Counted from the stretch's first letter, positions 1 through 8,325 are shown. The stretch is DNA of 64,000 bases from Paludibacteraceae bacterium (GCA_017937025.1 JAGBEJ010000012.1:1-64000), one strand, 5' to 3'. The notes: generated from the sequence alone by a model not told the origin. A program made the numbers and translations.

Positions 1-1134
1 CTGGGCGTAGAGCGGCGTCATCTTGCTTATGGCGTAGTTGTCGCTCTGCAGCTGCATGGTGCGGTACATCTGCCCGAAGAGCTCCTCGGTGTGTCTTGCG
101 GCGTTGCGCAGAGCCGCCTTTATGAGCTCCGGCGTCTCGTGGTCGCCTATGGCGTATCCCACAGGGTACTTGCAGCATGTGTCCAGCACTATCACCGCGG
201 TCAGGCGGTGGTGGTATGTCGTCGCGCCGTTCTTGTCCTTGCTCTGGTACATCAGCTCGGCGTCCCATCCGTCCATCGTCCAGTATGTCAGCGCCGTCTC
301 TGGCGCGCTGCGCTTCACCTGCATCGCCTTGTTGTTGCGGTAGGCGCTGCCGCCGCGGCGTCGCGCATAGACCACGTTGTCCAGCTTGTCGCGCCACACG
401 CCCACGGTCGATGCGCATATCGTAGGCCACTGCATGGCTCTCGCCATCGTGTTGTACAGCTGCGCCACCTGCTCGTTGTCCAGGTTGCGGGGGTCGCTCA
501 CGAGCATCGCCATCATCGAGCGCTGCTGCTCGCTCTCCACCTTCAGCGCGTTCTTGCTCTCCGTGCGGTACGCCTTGTGGATGAGCGACTCCAGTCCCTC
601 CTCCTTGTAGAGGCGGTGCTTGCGCTCCAGGCTGCGCGCGTTGGCTGGCAGGTCGTGGGGGTGTTTCTGGCGGTCAAGGTCCTGAGCCGCCATCGCCACT
701 TCCTCCCACAGTCTCTTGGCTCTGCCGCCCATGGCGCGTCGCTTGCCCTTGCGCTCGGCTATGTAGCGTCCGCAGGCGTCCAGCACCATCGCGTCGGCGT
801 AATACTCCCTGCGCCTCTCCTCGGGCAGGAACTTGCCGTCGGCGGTGCGGTAGTGCTCGAAGTAGGCGGCAGCCTCGGCCGACGCCTCGATGTAAGGCTC
901 CAGGTCGTTGCGTCCTGCCGCCTTGTACACGTCGCCCACTATCTCCCTCACCTTGCTCTTGAAGCGCTCAGGCATGCTCTCGTATGCCACCAGCGCGCTC
1001 GTGCCCCGGCATCCGCGGCGCACCACGTCGATGTCGTCGCGCCACGACAGCAGCTTGTAGTTCTCGCGGCTCATCACGCCGCTGTCCATCAGCCACTTCG
1101 CCTCCACGCACAGTATGTTGTTGTAGTATTCCAT
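1..1134 (-). CDS. Mu-like phage transposase A (integrase-core), partial at window edge
   Basis: Read on the minus strand, an open frame of 378 codons starts at an ATG at 1134 and runs off the window at position 1. The middle part contains an integrase-like catalytic core: a first acidic strand around YWTMDGWDAEL (about residue 284), then the strand AVIVLDTCCKYPVGYAIGD and a later acidic residue in LQSDNYA. The N-terminal half is helical and basic, as expected for DNA-binding domains of MuA-type transposases. In Mu-like phages this protein carries out integration and replicative transposition. The order repressor (divergent), Ner-like gene, small gene, A matches the early region of a Mu-like phage. 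The frame stays open upstream of 1134 without an ATG, so the start could lie a little earlier. The C-terminus and the third catalytic acid are outside the window. Confidence 0.75.
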   Translation of the reverse strand, partial: MEYYNNILCVEAKWLMDSGVMSRENYKLLSWRDDIDVVRRGCRGTSALVAYESMPERFKSKVREIVGDVYKAAGRNDLEPYIEASAEAAAYFEHYRTADGKFLPEERRREYYADAMVLDACGRYIAERKGKRRAMGGRAKRLWEEVAMAAQDLDRQKHPHDLPANARSLERKHRLYKEEGLESLIHKAYRTESKNALKVESEQQRSMMAMLVSDPRNLDNEQVAQLYNTMARAMQWPTICASTVGVWRDKLDNVVYARRRGGSAYRNNKAMQVKRSAPETALTYWTMDGWDAELMYQSKDKNGATTYHHRLTAVIVLDTCCKYPVGYAIGDHETPELIKAALRNAARHTEELFGQMYRTMQLQSDNYAISKMTPLYAQ

Positions 1135-1259
1135 TTTCCAGTCTCGTGTCTTTCGGACCGCAGGAGGGAGTCGAACCACTCGCTCTTGCCAAATTTTACT
1201 TGCCGGTCGCTCCGTTTGCCGGCGTGTCTGCGGTCTGTCCTTGGTCGGACGCTTGTTCT

Positions 1260-1475
1260 TTACAGCGCCGCTGCCTCTTCCATCAGCTTCTCGTACTGCG
1301 GGATGGTCAGATGCCTCGCCACCTTCTCCACCTTCTCGCCCAGCTTCATTATCACTATGCCGCTTCGCTTGTCCGTTATCAGCTTCGCGCCGTTGCTGAA
1401 TGACTGTTGCATGTCGCCGTTAGCCGTGTGGATGGTCTCCACGTTGTCGATGATTTCTTTGATTCTTGCTTCCAT
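1260..1475 (-). CDS. small phage early protein, function unknown
   Basis: A 71-residue protein between the Ner-like gene and transposase A, on the same strand. It reads as two or three helices around a central strand (residues 35-45, SGIVIMKLGEK) and ends in EEAAAL. I do not recognise the family. Its place in the early operon suggests a role in transposition or early regulation, but nothing in the sequence proves this. Confidence 0.5.
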   Translation of the reverse strand: MEARIKEIIDNVETIHTANGDMQQSFSNGAKLITDKRSGIVIMKLGEKVEKVARHLTIPQYEKLMEEAAAL

Positions 1476-1510
1476 ATTTGTATGTATTAAGGGTTAATGA
1501 TTATTCTTCC

Positions 1511-1582
1511 GGTCACTGAGCGGAGCCGAAGTGCGGTCACTGAGCGGAGCCGAAGTGCGGTCACTGAGCGTCAGCCGAAGTG
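1511..1582. repeat. 24-bp tandem repeat, three copies
   Basis: The unit GGTCACTGAGCGGAGCCGAA (first 20 bases) repeats at 1511, 1535 and 1559, with the third copy altered near its middle. It lies between two phage early genes and supplies the last codons and stop of the Ner-like gene. On the minus strand it reads ACTTCGGCTCCGCTCAGTGACCG, like a short repeat commonly seen between genes in Bacteroidota genomes. Confidence 0.75.
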
Positions 1583-1812
1583 TCCTGCACCCACGTCTTC
1601 CCGTCCACCTTGCGCCACTTCTTCTCCGTTCGCTCCGCAGCCTCCACTCCGCCGTTCGCCAGCGCGTAGGCACGGATGCGCCTTGCTATGGACGTGTCCG
1701 CTGTGCCGCTCAGCGCTCTGTTTATGGTCGTGCGGCCATATCCGAACGTTCTGTGCATCTCCATCTTCAGTCCAGATGGCACTAATATTATCTGTAAACC
1801 TGTCTTGCTCAT
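1561..1812 (-). CDS. Ner-like / HTH phage early regulator
   Basis: An 83-residue basic protein that starts 119 bp from the divergent repressor gene. Residues about 18-52 (EMHRTFGYGRTTINRALSG and on) resemble a helix-turn-helix in which a recognition helix follows the RTTINRALSG turn. By position it corresponds to Ner of Mu-like phages, the early negative regulator next to the repressor. The C-terminal tail falls inside the 24-bp tandem repeat, so its end may have been changed by repeat expansion. The assignment rests on position and a weak HTH pattern. Confidence 0.5.
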   Translation of the reverse strand: MSKTGLQIILVPSGLKMEMHRTFGYGRTTINRALSGTADTSIARRIRAYALANGGVEAAERTEKKWRKVDGKTWVQDTSADAQ

Positions 1813-1861
1813 CTTGTGTTTTTTTACGTTATTTGTTACGTGTTACATTTGTATCACGATG

Positions 1862-1893
1862 CAAACATACGCACTTTGTTTATATACAACAAA
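1862..1893 (-). promoter_or_regulatory. early promoter of the Mu-like phage
   Basis: On the minus strand TTTG (1893-1890), 20 bases, then TATGTTTG (1869-1862) match the Bacteroidota -33/-7 consensus and point at the Ner-like gene. Between it and that gene (1825-1860) short TGTTAC and GTTACG repeats could be repressor operators. Confidence 0.6.
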
Positions 1894-1931
1894 CAAAATG
1901 CGATATTTTTTTCTGCAAAACGAATAAATAT

Positions 1932-2585
1932 ATGCAAAAGAAAGATATACTCAGCAAGCTTGTAGATTACTACGCAGAGGGCAATAAATCGCGCTTTGCG
2001 AGCTTTTTAGATGTCACTCCACAAACTGTAAGCACTTGGTTTTCGAGAAATACTTTTGATATTGATCGTATATATGCAAAATGCGATAATATATCAGGAG
2101 ATTGGCTCCTTACAGGCGAGGGACCGATGCTGAAGGCAGACAGCGACGGAGAGGTCAAGGAGTCCAAGGCAGAGCCGTCAGCCGACGGACTGCCGCTCGT
2201 GCCCATCGAGGCTGTGGCAGGCTTCAACGGCGACGACATGCCGGGCGTGAGGCTGGAGGACTGTCTGCGCTACGTCGTGCCGGAGTTCGCAGCCGCCGGA
2301 GCGGAGTACCTCATACGCGTCTCTGGCTCGTCCATGTATCCGAAATACTCCTCGGGCGACATACTCGCGTGCCGCCGCATACCAGAGATAGACTTCTTCC
2401 AGTGGGGCAAGATCTACGTCATCGACTCCAGCCAGGGAGCCATGGTCAAGCGCATATACCAGTGCGAGGACGACGCCGCCTGCGTCCTCTGCAAGTCCGA
2501 CAATGACAAGTACCCGCCGTTCACGTTGCCCAAGTCAGCCATACGCTCTCTGTCCATAGTCATAGGCGTCATACGCCTCGAATAG
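1932..2585 (+). CDS. phage repressor, HTH plus S24 (LexA/CI-type) peptidase domain
   Basis: A 217-residue protein with an N-terminal helix-turn-helix (residues about 1-60, including FASFLDVTPQTVSTWFSRN) and a C-terminal S24-like domain. The catalytic serine is in VSGSSMYPKYSSGD and the lysine in GAMVKRIYQ, the Ser-Lys pair of self-cleaving repressors. It should keep the prophage dormant and be inactivated by cleavage. The ATG at 1932 was chosen because the HTH starts there and the open frame upstream covers the promoters and genes of the opposite strand. It is divergent from the Ner-like gene and transposase A, the normal Mu-like arrangement. Confidence 0.85.
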   Translation: MQKKDILSKLVDYYAEGNKSRFASFLDVTPQTVSTWFSRNTFDIDRIYAKCDNISGDWLLTGEGPMLKADSDGEVKESKAEPSADGLPLVPIEAVAGFNGDDMPGVRLEDCLRYVVPEFAAAGAEYLIRVSGSSMYPKYSSGDILACRRIPEIDFFQWGKIYVIDSSQGAMVKRIYQCEDDAACVLCKSDNDKYPPFTLPKSAIRSLSIVIGVIRLE

Positions 2586-2787
2586 TACCGCTTTGTGCCA
2601 TGTGGAGACCCAGTCCCCAGCGCGTCCAGAGGCACAGAGGAAGAGTTTTTCTTTGAGTTTTATTTAAAATGCTAAAAATCAGTGTTTTAGTTATTTTGCA
2701 GTCGTGCGTTTTTATGTCATTAAAGGGTGCAACTCATTTTTGCAAGGTGTATTATATATATTCACAGATGGTCGCTATGTAGCGAAG

Positions 2788-2822
2788 TTGTAACCCCATT
2801 TGTAACCCCATTTGTAACCCCA
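2788..2822. repeat. 12-bp tandem repeat TTGTAACCCCAT, three copies
   Basis: Copies start at 2788, 2800 and 2812; the last lacks the final T. They sit about 200 bp beyond the repressor gene, where the end of a Mu-like element would be expected, so they may be transposase-binding sites. That role is inference. Confidence 0.6.
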
Positions 2823-2866
2823 ATCACATTTTTCGGTCAAAAAGTACCATAAAAGGACACAAAAAA

Positions 2867-2900
2867 GAGCCGCCCGGTGCTGTTATGCGCCAGACGGCTC
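2867..2900 (-). terminator. hairpin with U-tract on the minus strand
   Basis: Outer arms GAGCCG/CGGCTC and inner arms GGTGC/GCGCC; on the minus strand it is followed by TTTTTT. No minus-strand gene ends nearby, so it may insulate the prophage or act on the repressor transcript. Confidence 0.45.
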
Positions 2901-3355
2901 TCGTTCTTAGTGTTTATGCGGCTTTCGGCTCTGTTTTCGGTGCATTTGCCGTCAGTCTCGTTTTGTGGCGTTCTGCACCACTAATGACGTCTTGTCTGCC
3001 GTTCGTTCAGAAGGCTCTCAAAAGCCGTCTAATCGCGTCATAATCGGCACTTGAACAACGTCCATCCACGCAAAAAACAAGCCTTCCGCAAGGTCAAATC
3101 CAAGCAAAAGGCTCAAATATCATCATCCAGCCCAACCAAATCCACACCAAATCCACACTTATGTACTTTTCATTTTGTTGCTCGCCGACTCTCTCAACTT
3201 GCCTCAATCCCTCTATCCATCAGCCTTTCACCCACATCAACTCTCTCCCTCATAATGTACTTTTCATTTTTATGCCCGTAATTCAGCAACACAAATCTAT
3301 CCATATTTTTTCTATATTTATGCCTTTATGGAAAATACATTTAAAATATAGAAAT

Positions 3356-4114
3356 ATGAGATTCACACAAAAATTGCTTATCGCTGTTGCCGCACTCTGC
3401 ATGACGGCAAGCCTCAGCGCCCAGAAGGATGACGTTACGCTTTATTTCACCGTCGATGAGATGCCGGACCTTATAAAGTGTCTTCCTGCGCCTCCAGACA
3501 CTTGCAGCGCCGAGTTCACCAACGACATTCTGCGCTACATGTGGGGCAAGCAGCAGCGTCTTGACTCTGCGCGCGCTGCTATAGCTTTGAGAGATGCTGT
3601 ATGGTCGTATGATGCGCTGTTTGCGGAATTCAGCGTTCCGTTCGGACTCACTATTTCCAAGGAAGGCACGCCTGAGATTTACAAGCTCTTGGTCAACAGC
3701 CTTTCCACCATCGATCAGACTCGCCGCCGTCCCAAGGCTTACTATATGCGCAAACGTCCGTTCGTGCGCTTCAACGAGCACATGCTTTCAACTTGGGAGG
3801 AAAAAGACCTGTATAACGAGGGATCGTATCCTTCCGGTCACACTCAGCGCGGATTCGCATGCGCCCTGCTGCTTTCCGAGGTTAACCCAACCAACGCCGA
3901 CACCATCCTGAGGCGCGGATACATCTATGGCGAGAGCCGTGTTATCGTGGGAGCGCACTGGCAGAGCGATGTGGATGCCAGCCGCATAAGCGCGCCTATC
4001 GGTTTGGCTCGCCTGCACACAAGCCAGGAGTTCCTCAAGCAACTCGCCAAAGCGCAAGACGAGTTCGCTAAACTGACGGGCAAGGCAAAGGGCAAGACCC
4101 AAAAGAAAAAGTAA
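3356..4114 (+). CDS. secreted class A acid phosphatase (PAP2 superfamily)
   Basis: A 252-residue protein with a signal peptide (residues 1-22, ending SLSAQ). The three PAP2 phosphatase motifs are present: K-(x6)-RP at 127-135, PSGH at 159-162 and SR-(x5)-H-(x3)-D at 194-205. The length and motif order fit class A non-specific acid phosphatases (PhoN type), which release phosphate from organic phosphomonoesters in the periplasm. The ATG at 3356 was chosen because the signal peptide begins there; in-frame codons upstream read as random sequence. The C-terminus is lysine-rich. The gene stands alone between the prophage end and a terminator. Confidence 0.88.
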   Translation: MRFTQKLLIAVAALCMTASLSAQKDDVTLYFTVDEMPDLIKCLPAPPDTCSAEFTNDILRYMWGKQQRLDSARAAIALRDAVWSYDALFAEFSVPFGLTISKEGTPEIYKLLVNSLSTIDQTRRRPKAYYMRKRPFVRFNEHMLSTWEEKDLYNEGSYPSGHTQRGFACALLLSEVNPTNADTILRRGYIYGESRVIVGAHWQSDVDASRISAPIGLARLHTSQEFLKQLAKAQDEFAKLTGKAKGKTQKKK

Positions 4115-4140
4115 CTGGCGCCACATCACGGCATAACAAA

Positions 4141-4175
4141 AGGGAGATGAAAAACATTCATCTCCCTTTCCCGTT
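4141..4175 (+). terminator. terminator of the phosphatase gene
   Basis: Eleven-bp arms AGGGAGATGAA (4141-4151) and TTCATCTCCCT (4158-4168), followed by TTCCCGTTTT. Confidence 0.8.
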
Positions 4176-4204
4176 TTGCGCGAGCAAGCATCCCCGTTTT
4201 TCTC

Positions 4205-4212
4205 TATATTTG
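4205..4212 (+). promoter_or_regulatory. -7 element TATATTTG
   Basis: A perfect Bacteroidota -7 box 31 bases before the start of the flavin-reductase-like gene. A TTTG at 4175-4178 is 26 bases upstream, longer than usual. Confidence 0.55.
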
Positions 4213-4242
4213 CTATTACGCTAACTTAAAAACAACTGCAAT

Positions 4243-4803
4243 ATGAAGAATTTCACACCTAAACCATGGATTGTGCCACAGCCAGTGCTTATCATCGGCA
4301 CTTATGACAAGGACGGAAAGCCCAACGCCATGAACGCGGCATGGGGCGGCACTTGTGACATGAAGGAAGTCGCTATCTCGCTCAGTTCGCACGCCACGAC
4401 CGATAACCTCGACTTGCACGGCGAGTTCACCCTTACGTTCGCCACTGTCGATACGATGATCGCATCGGACTTTGTGGGCATCGTCAGCGCGAGAAAGGAC
4501 CCAGACAAGATTGCCAAGACGGGCTGGAATGTTGTAAAGGCTGAACATGTAAACGCCCCTGTATTCACCGATTTTCCTCTGACTATGGAGTGCAAAGTGA
4601 AGGAGACTCTCAACCGTGACAAGGCTGGATACATGCTCATAGGTGAGGTTGTAAACATTGTCTGCGACGAGAAGTATCTGGCAGCCGATGGCCAGCCGGA
4701 TGTCGAGAAGATGAACCTGATTTGTTATGACCCTGTTCATTACGGCTACATTCAGCTCGGCAAGAAGGTGGGACAGGCATTCTCTGACGGCAAGAAATTG
4801 TAG
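4243..4803 (+). CDS. flavin reductase-like (FMN-binding) protein
   Basis: A 186-residue soluble protein of the flavin-reductase-like split-barrel family. The N-terminal part (KPWIVPQPVLIIGTYDKDGKPN, in pieces) and the motif NAAWGGTCDMKEVAISLS fit the FMN-binding barrel of this family. These proteins bind FMN and reduce flavins or act as flavin-dependent oxidoreductases; the substrate cannot be read from the sequence. It is a single gene between two terminators. It faces the flavodoxin gene across a shared bidirectional terminator, which is only weak evidence of a link between the two FMN proteins. Confidence 0.8.
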   Translation: MKNFTPKPWIVPQPVLIIGTYDKDGKPNAMNAAWGGTCDMKEVAISLSSHATTDNLDLHGEFTLTFATVDTMIASDFVGIVSARKDPDKIAKTGWNVVKAEHVNAPVFTDFPLTMECKVKETLNRDKAGYMLIGEVVNIVCDEKYLAADGQPDVEKMNLICYDPVHYGYIQLGKKVGQAFSDGKKL

Positions 4804-4826
4804 CATCGCGACTGCCTAAAAAAGAT

Positions 4827-4855
4827 AAAGCCAGCCCCACATTCAGGCTGGCTTT
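4827..4855. terminator. bidirectional terminator
   Basis: Perfect 10-bp arms AAAGCCAGCC and GGCTGGCTTT with A- and T-rich flanks on both sides, between the convergent flavin-reductase-like and flavodoxin genes. Confidence 0.85.
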
Positions 4856-4878
4856 ATTCTTTGAAGGTATGAAAGAAG

Positions 4879-5382
4879 TTATTTGAATGAAGGCTTGATG
4901 TTTGCCACCCATGCGGCTATTCTGCCGTCGGTCTTAGAAGACTCGTTGTCCTCGTCGATGGCCAATCCCACGAACTTGCCGTCCTGCACTGCCTCGGAGT
5001 CATCATAAGTGTAGTCGCTGGCATCCACCGCTCCGACCACCGTCGCGCCATTGCCCTTGACTGCGTCATAGATTCTCGCCATTCCGTTGACGAATGTGTC
5101 CGAGTACGAAGAAGAGTCACCGAGTCCGAACAGAGCCACTACCTTGCCGCTCAAATTTGCGTTCTGCAGCTCGCCGATGGCGCTTTCCCAGTCGTCCTGC
5201 AGGTCACCCACGCCCCATGTCGATGTGCCGAGCACGAGGTTGTCGTACGACTCGAAGTCAGCAGCGCTGATTCCGTCCGAAACGTTCTTCAATTCAGCGT
5301 CGCCTATTGCGCTCGCTATCTTCTCGGCAACTGTCTCTGTGTTGCCGGTTGATGTTCCGAAAAATATTCCAACTTTTCCCAT
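4879..5382 (-). CDS. fldA: flavodoxin
   Basis: A 167-residue long-chain flavodoxin. The FMN phosphate loop is FFGTSTGNTET (residues 8-18), the first isoalloxazine-flanking loop is LGTSTWGVGDLQDD (about 51-64), and the second loop is GLGDSSSYSDTF. It is a small cytoplasmic one-electron carrier replacing ferredoxin under iron limitation. Flavodoxins feed radical SAM enzymes and nitrogenases in other bacteria, so it is a possible donor for the nitrogenase-like system at 53.6-58.8 kb, but nothing here proves that link. The 5' untranslated region carries a strong hairpin. Confidence 0.93.
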   Translation of the reverse strand: MGKVGIFFGTSTGNTETVAEKIASAIGDAELKNVSDGISAADFESYDNLVLGTSTWGVGDLQDDWESAIGELQNANLSGKVVALFGLGDSSSYSDTFVNGMARIYDAVKGNGATVVGAVDASDYTYDDSEAVQDGKFVGLAIDEDNESSKTDGRIAAWVANIKPSFK

Positions 5383-5436
5383 AGTTTATTGTTTTGTAGT
5401 TAATGCCTTGGAGGATTGCTTTTGACTCTTTCGAGA

Positions 5437-5460
5437 GAACTTGGCAGTCAAGCCAAGTTC
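5437..5460 (-). promoter_or_regulatory. hairpin in the flavodoxin 5' UTR
   Basis: Perfect 9-bp arms GAACTTGGC and GCCAAGTTC around a 6-base loop, in the roughly 130-base leader of the flavodoxin mRNA. There is no U-tract after it on the minus strand, so it is not a simple terminator; it may bind a regulator or control stability. Confidence 0.4.
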
Positions 5461-5517
5461 GTCTCTTTGAGTAACCGTATTAATAAATCAATCAACTTTC
5501 TCTTGAATTTTGTATTG

Positions 5518-5548
5518 CAAAAGTACATGCCGCCGGCAGCACCCACAA
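5518..5548 (-). promoter_or_regulatory. flavodoxin promoter
   Basis: Minus-strand TTG (5548-5546), 20 bases, TACTTTTG (5525-5518). It predicts a leader of about 130 bases containing the 5437-5460 hairpin. Confidence 0.6.
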
Positions 5549-5632
5549 TCCTTAGAAATTGGGATATTTTTCGGCCCGTTCGCCAATTATAGTGATTTAC
5601 ACCAAGATAAAACACTGGAATTCAGTATTATA

Positions 5633-5683
5633 CATAAGACAAAAGCACCAAGCGCCGATTGCGCTTGGTGCTTTTGTCTTATG
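5633..5683 (-). terminator. purT terminator, 23-bp perfect hairpin
   Basis: Arms 5633-5655 and 5661-5683 are perfectly complementary over 23 bp with a 5-base loop. The arms contain AAGACAAAAGCACCAAGCGC and its complement. It lies 28 bp past the purT stop. Confidence 0.8.
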
Positions 5684-5710
5684 GATGCGGCACTTGCTGT
5701 GCCAGCCGTT

Positions 5711-6901
5711 TTAGTAGCTTATCTTCACTGAGTCAGCGGCCTTAGCGGCGTTGGCTCTCGCAGTGTCGGTGTCTTTCGCTGCCGCTATCACTACGCCCAT
5801 TCTTCTGCCTACTTTCGACATTGGCTTGCCGAAGAGGCGGATTTTCGTGTCAGGCACTTGCACAGCCTCGTTTATGTCGAAGATTGGCGCCCAGCCTTCC
5901 TGCTTTGCCTTTATCACGTGGGATGCTCCCGGAGTTATCATTGCTGTGTCAACAGGCAGTCCGAGGATGGCTCTGACGTGGAGCTCGAACTCCGACATCT
6001 TCTGTGTAATCATTGTCACCATTCCGGTGTCGTGTGGACGAGGCGAAACCTCGCTGAATATCACGTCGTCGCCGCAAACAAACAGCTCTACGCCGAAGAT
6101 TCCGTAGCCTCCGAGAGCGTCGGTTATCTTCTTGGCTATCTCCTGAGCCTTCGCCTTTGTCGAGTCTGTCATGGCTGCAGGCTGCCAGCTCTCGTTGTAG
6201 TCGCCGTTTATCTGTATGTGGCCGATTGGCTCGCAGAACTTTGTTCCGAAGGCTGTTCTCACTGTCAACAGAGTTATCTCGTAGTCGAACTTTATGAACT
6301 GCTCTATGATTATCTTCGAGCCGTTGCCGCGAGCCGACTCCTTGGCGTATGTCCATGCCTTCTCGATGTCGTCCTCTGTCTTTACGACAGACTGTCCTTT
6401 TCCCGAAGATGACATGATTGGCTTTGTCACGCAAGGGATTCCTATCTGATGCACTGCGTCCTTGAATTCATCGAGCGTAGTAGCGAAAAGATATTTTGCT
6501 GTAGGCAGCCCTATCTCCTCGGCAGCGAGTCTTCTGATGCCCTCGCGGTCCATTGTCAGACGAGCGGCGTGGGCAGTTGGGATCACCTTGAATCCGTCAG
6601 CCTCGAGTCTTTCGAGCTCCTCGGTGTTCAGCGCCTCGATTTCAGGAACGATGAGGTCTGGCTGCTCGCGCTCTACGACTGCTCTCAGAGCCTTCGCGTC
6701 CTTCATGTCAATTACATAGTGTCGCTGCGCTACTTGCTGCGCTGGCGCATCTTCGTAAGAATCGACAGCAATGCACTCGATGCCGAGTCTTATCGCTTCT
6801 ATGATTACCTCCTTGCCGAGCTCGCCGTTTCCGAGCAGCATTAGTTTGCAAGAGCTTGCGAATAATGGTGTGCCTATCTGGCCGTTTTTGTAATTGCCCA
6901 T
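5711..6901 (-). CDS. purT: formate-dependent phosphoribosylglycinamide formyltransferase (PurT)
   Basis: A 396-residue ATP-grasp enzyme making formyl-GAR from GAR, formate and ATP, the folate-independent third step of purine synthesis. The N-terminal Rossmann-like part has [13 protein letters not shown] (residues 20-32), the ATP-grasp lid has [15 protein letters not shown], and the active-site signature [14 protein letters not shown] is near residue 286. Length and motif order are those of PurT. The formate it needs could come from PurU, encoded at 35.7 kb. A TAACTTTG -7 box lies at 6940-6933 on the minus strand. Confidence 0.96.
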   Translation of the reverse strand: MGNYKNGQIGTPLFASSCKLMLLGNGELGKEVIIEAIRLGIECIAVDSYEDAPAQQVAQRHYVIDMKDAKALRAVVEREQPDLIVPEIEALNTEELERLEADGFKVIPTAHAARLTMDREGIRRLAAEEIGLPTAKYLFATTLDEFKDAVHQIGIPCVTKPIMSSSGKGQSVVKTEDDIEKAWTYAKESARGNGSKIIIEQFIKFDYEITLLTVRTAFGTKFCEPIGHIQINGDYNESWQPAAMTDSTKAKAQEIAKKITDALGGYGIFGVELFVCGDDVIFSEVSPRPHDTGMVTMITQKMSEFELHVRAILGLPVDTAMITPGASHVIKAKQEGWAPIFDINEAVQVPDTKIRLFGKPMSKVGRRMGVVIAAAKDTDTARANAAKAADSVKISY

Positions 6902-6996
6902 GATTTTAATTTGTTTAGTGTTTTTGCTTTGGCAAAGTTATCAAAAGAGAGTGAAAACTAAATTGTTGGTGATTTTTTTATTTGGGTTTTTCACAT

Positions 6997-7031
6997 AAAA
7001 AAGCCCGGACTTTTTTCAAGGTCCGGACTTT
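6997..7031. terminator. serS terminator
   Basis: Arms AGCCCGGAC (7002-7010) and GTCCGGACT (7021-7029) with one wobble pair; on the minus strand it ends in a T-rich tract, 23 bp past serS. Confidence 0.75.
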
Positions 7032-7053
7032 CTGTTTTATATCGACAACGCGT

Positions 7054-8325
7054 TTAGTCTATGATGTCGAATCCTGTGTAAGGCTGCAATGCCTTTGGTA
7101 TGCGTATGCCTTCTGGAGTCTGGTTGTTCTCGAGCAATGCGGCCACGATACGAGGCAGAGCCAATGCGCTGCCATTGAGTGTGTGGCAGAGCTGTATCTT
7201 CTTGTCCTCGTCGCGGTAACGGCATTTCAGACGGTTAGCCTGATAGCTCTCGAAGTTAGACACTGAGCTTACCTCCAGCCAACGCTTCTGCGCCTCGGAG
7301 TAAACCTCGAAGTCGAAGCAGATAGACGAAGTGAAGCTCATGTCACCGCCGCAAAGACGAAGGATGCGGTATGGCAGCTCCAGCTTCTGTACAAGACCCT
7401 CGACATGGGCAAGCATCTCCTTGAGCGACTCGTATGAGTGCTCAGGTGTGTCGATGCGGACAAGCTCCACCTTCGAGAACTCGTGCAGACGGTTCAGTCC
7501 GCGCACGTCCTTGCCGTATGAGCCGGCCTCGCGGCGGAAGCACTGTGTGTATGCGCAGTTCTTTATTGGCAGGTCCTTCTTGTCAAGTATCACGTCGCGG
7601 TAGATGTTTGTCACAGGAACCTCGGCCGTAGGTATCAGGTAGAGGTCGTCCAGGTCGGTGTGGTACATCTGGCCTTCCTTGTCAGGCAGCTGTCCTGTGC
7701 CGAAACCAGAAGCCGCGTTCACAACTGTAGGAGGCATGATTTCTGTGTAACCGCTCTTGCGCGCCTCGTCCAGGAAGAAGTCGATGAGCGCTCTTTGCAA
7801 ACGCGCGCCCTTGCCTATGTAAACAGGGAATCCCGCTCCAGTTATCTTTACTCCGAGGTCGAAGTCGATGAGGTTGTATTTCTTTGCCAATTCCCAGTGT
7901 GGCAAAGCGTCCTCTGGCAGCTCCACTTTGTTGCCGCCGGTTTTTTCCACCACGTTGTCGTTGGCGTCCTTGCCTTCTGGCACCTCGTCGCATGGGATGT
8001 TAGGAATAGTCGAGAGTATTGCGACAAGTTTCTCCTCGGCAGCCTTCATGTCGGCTTCCAGAGTCTTGTTCGCCTCCTTTATGGATGCGACCTGCTGCTT
8101 AGCGGCTTCAGCCTCGTCCTTTTTGCCTTCCTTTAGCAAGAGACCGATGGACTTTGATATCTTGTTGAGTTCGGCAAGGTTTGCGTCAAGTTTAGATTGT
8201 GTCGCTTTGCGTGTTTCGTTCACTGCAATGACATTCTCGATAGGCTCTTTTCCGTCGAACAGCTTTTTGGCGAGCTTGCGGATTATGCCTTCTTTGTCTT
8301 CTGTGATTTGTTTAAGAGTAAGCAT
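7054..8325 (-). CDS. serS: seryl-tRNA synthetase
   Basis: A 423-residue class II aminoacyl-tRNA synthetase. The first about 110 residues form the long antiparallel coiled-coil arm that reads the serine tRNA variable loop. The core has TAEVPVTNIYRD, motif 2 FRREAGSYGKDVRGLNRLH (about 265-283) and motif 3 with TLNGSALALPRIVAALLEN near residue 385. The C-terminal IRIPKALQPYTGFDII is typical of SerS. It charges tRNA-Ser in the cytoplasm. It follows rpmA on the same strand but is separated by a terminator. Confidence 0.97.
   Translation of the reverse strand: MLTLKQITEDKEGIIRKLAKKLFDGKEPIENVIAVNETRKATQSKLDANLAELNKISKSIGLLLKEGKKDEAEAAKQQVASIKEANKTLEADMKAAEEKLVAILSTIPNIPCDEVPEGKDANDNVVEKTGGNKVELPEDALPHWELAKKYNLIDFDLGVKITGAGFPVYIGKGARLQRALIDFFLDEARKSGYTEIMPPTVVNAASGFGTGQLPDKEGQMYHTDLDDLYLIPTAEVPVTNIYRDVILDKKDLPIKNCAYTQCFRREAGSYGKDVRGLNRLHEFSKVELVRIDTPEHSYESLKEMLAHVEGLVQKLELPYRILRLCGGDMSFTSSICFDFEVYSEAQKRWLEVSSVSNFESYQANRLKCRYRDEDKKIQLCHTLNGSALALPRIVAALLENNQTPEGIRIPKALQPYTGFDIID

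Larger units (their letters stand above)
2586..3355. other. gene-free stretch between phage repressor and phosphatase
   Basis: No convincing gene. It holds three tandem copies of a 12-bp unit (2788-2822), a hairpin at 2867-2900, and AT-rich sequence with short open frames that look random. The prophage end should lie in this stretch, but I could not fix the exact junction. Confidence 0.5.

Noticed and set aside
1150-1185. tRNA T-arm-like string GGAGTCGAACCACTC
   Set aside because: No acceptor stem, anticodon arm or D-arm can be built around it; probably chance within phage coding sequence.
91-1497. Long plus-strand open frame opposite the transposase
   Set aside because: It is the antisense shadow of a GC-rich minus-strand gene; its translation is rich in H, R, V and A and has no domain, while the minus strand gives a clear integrase-core protein.
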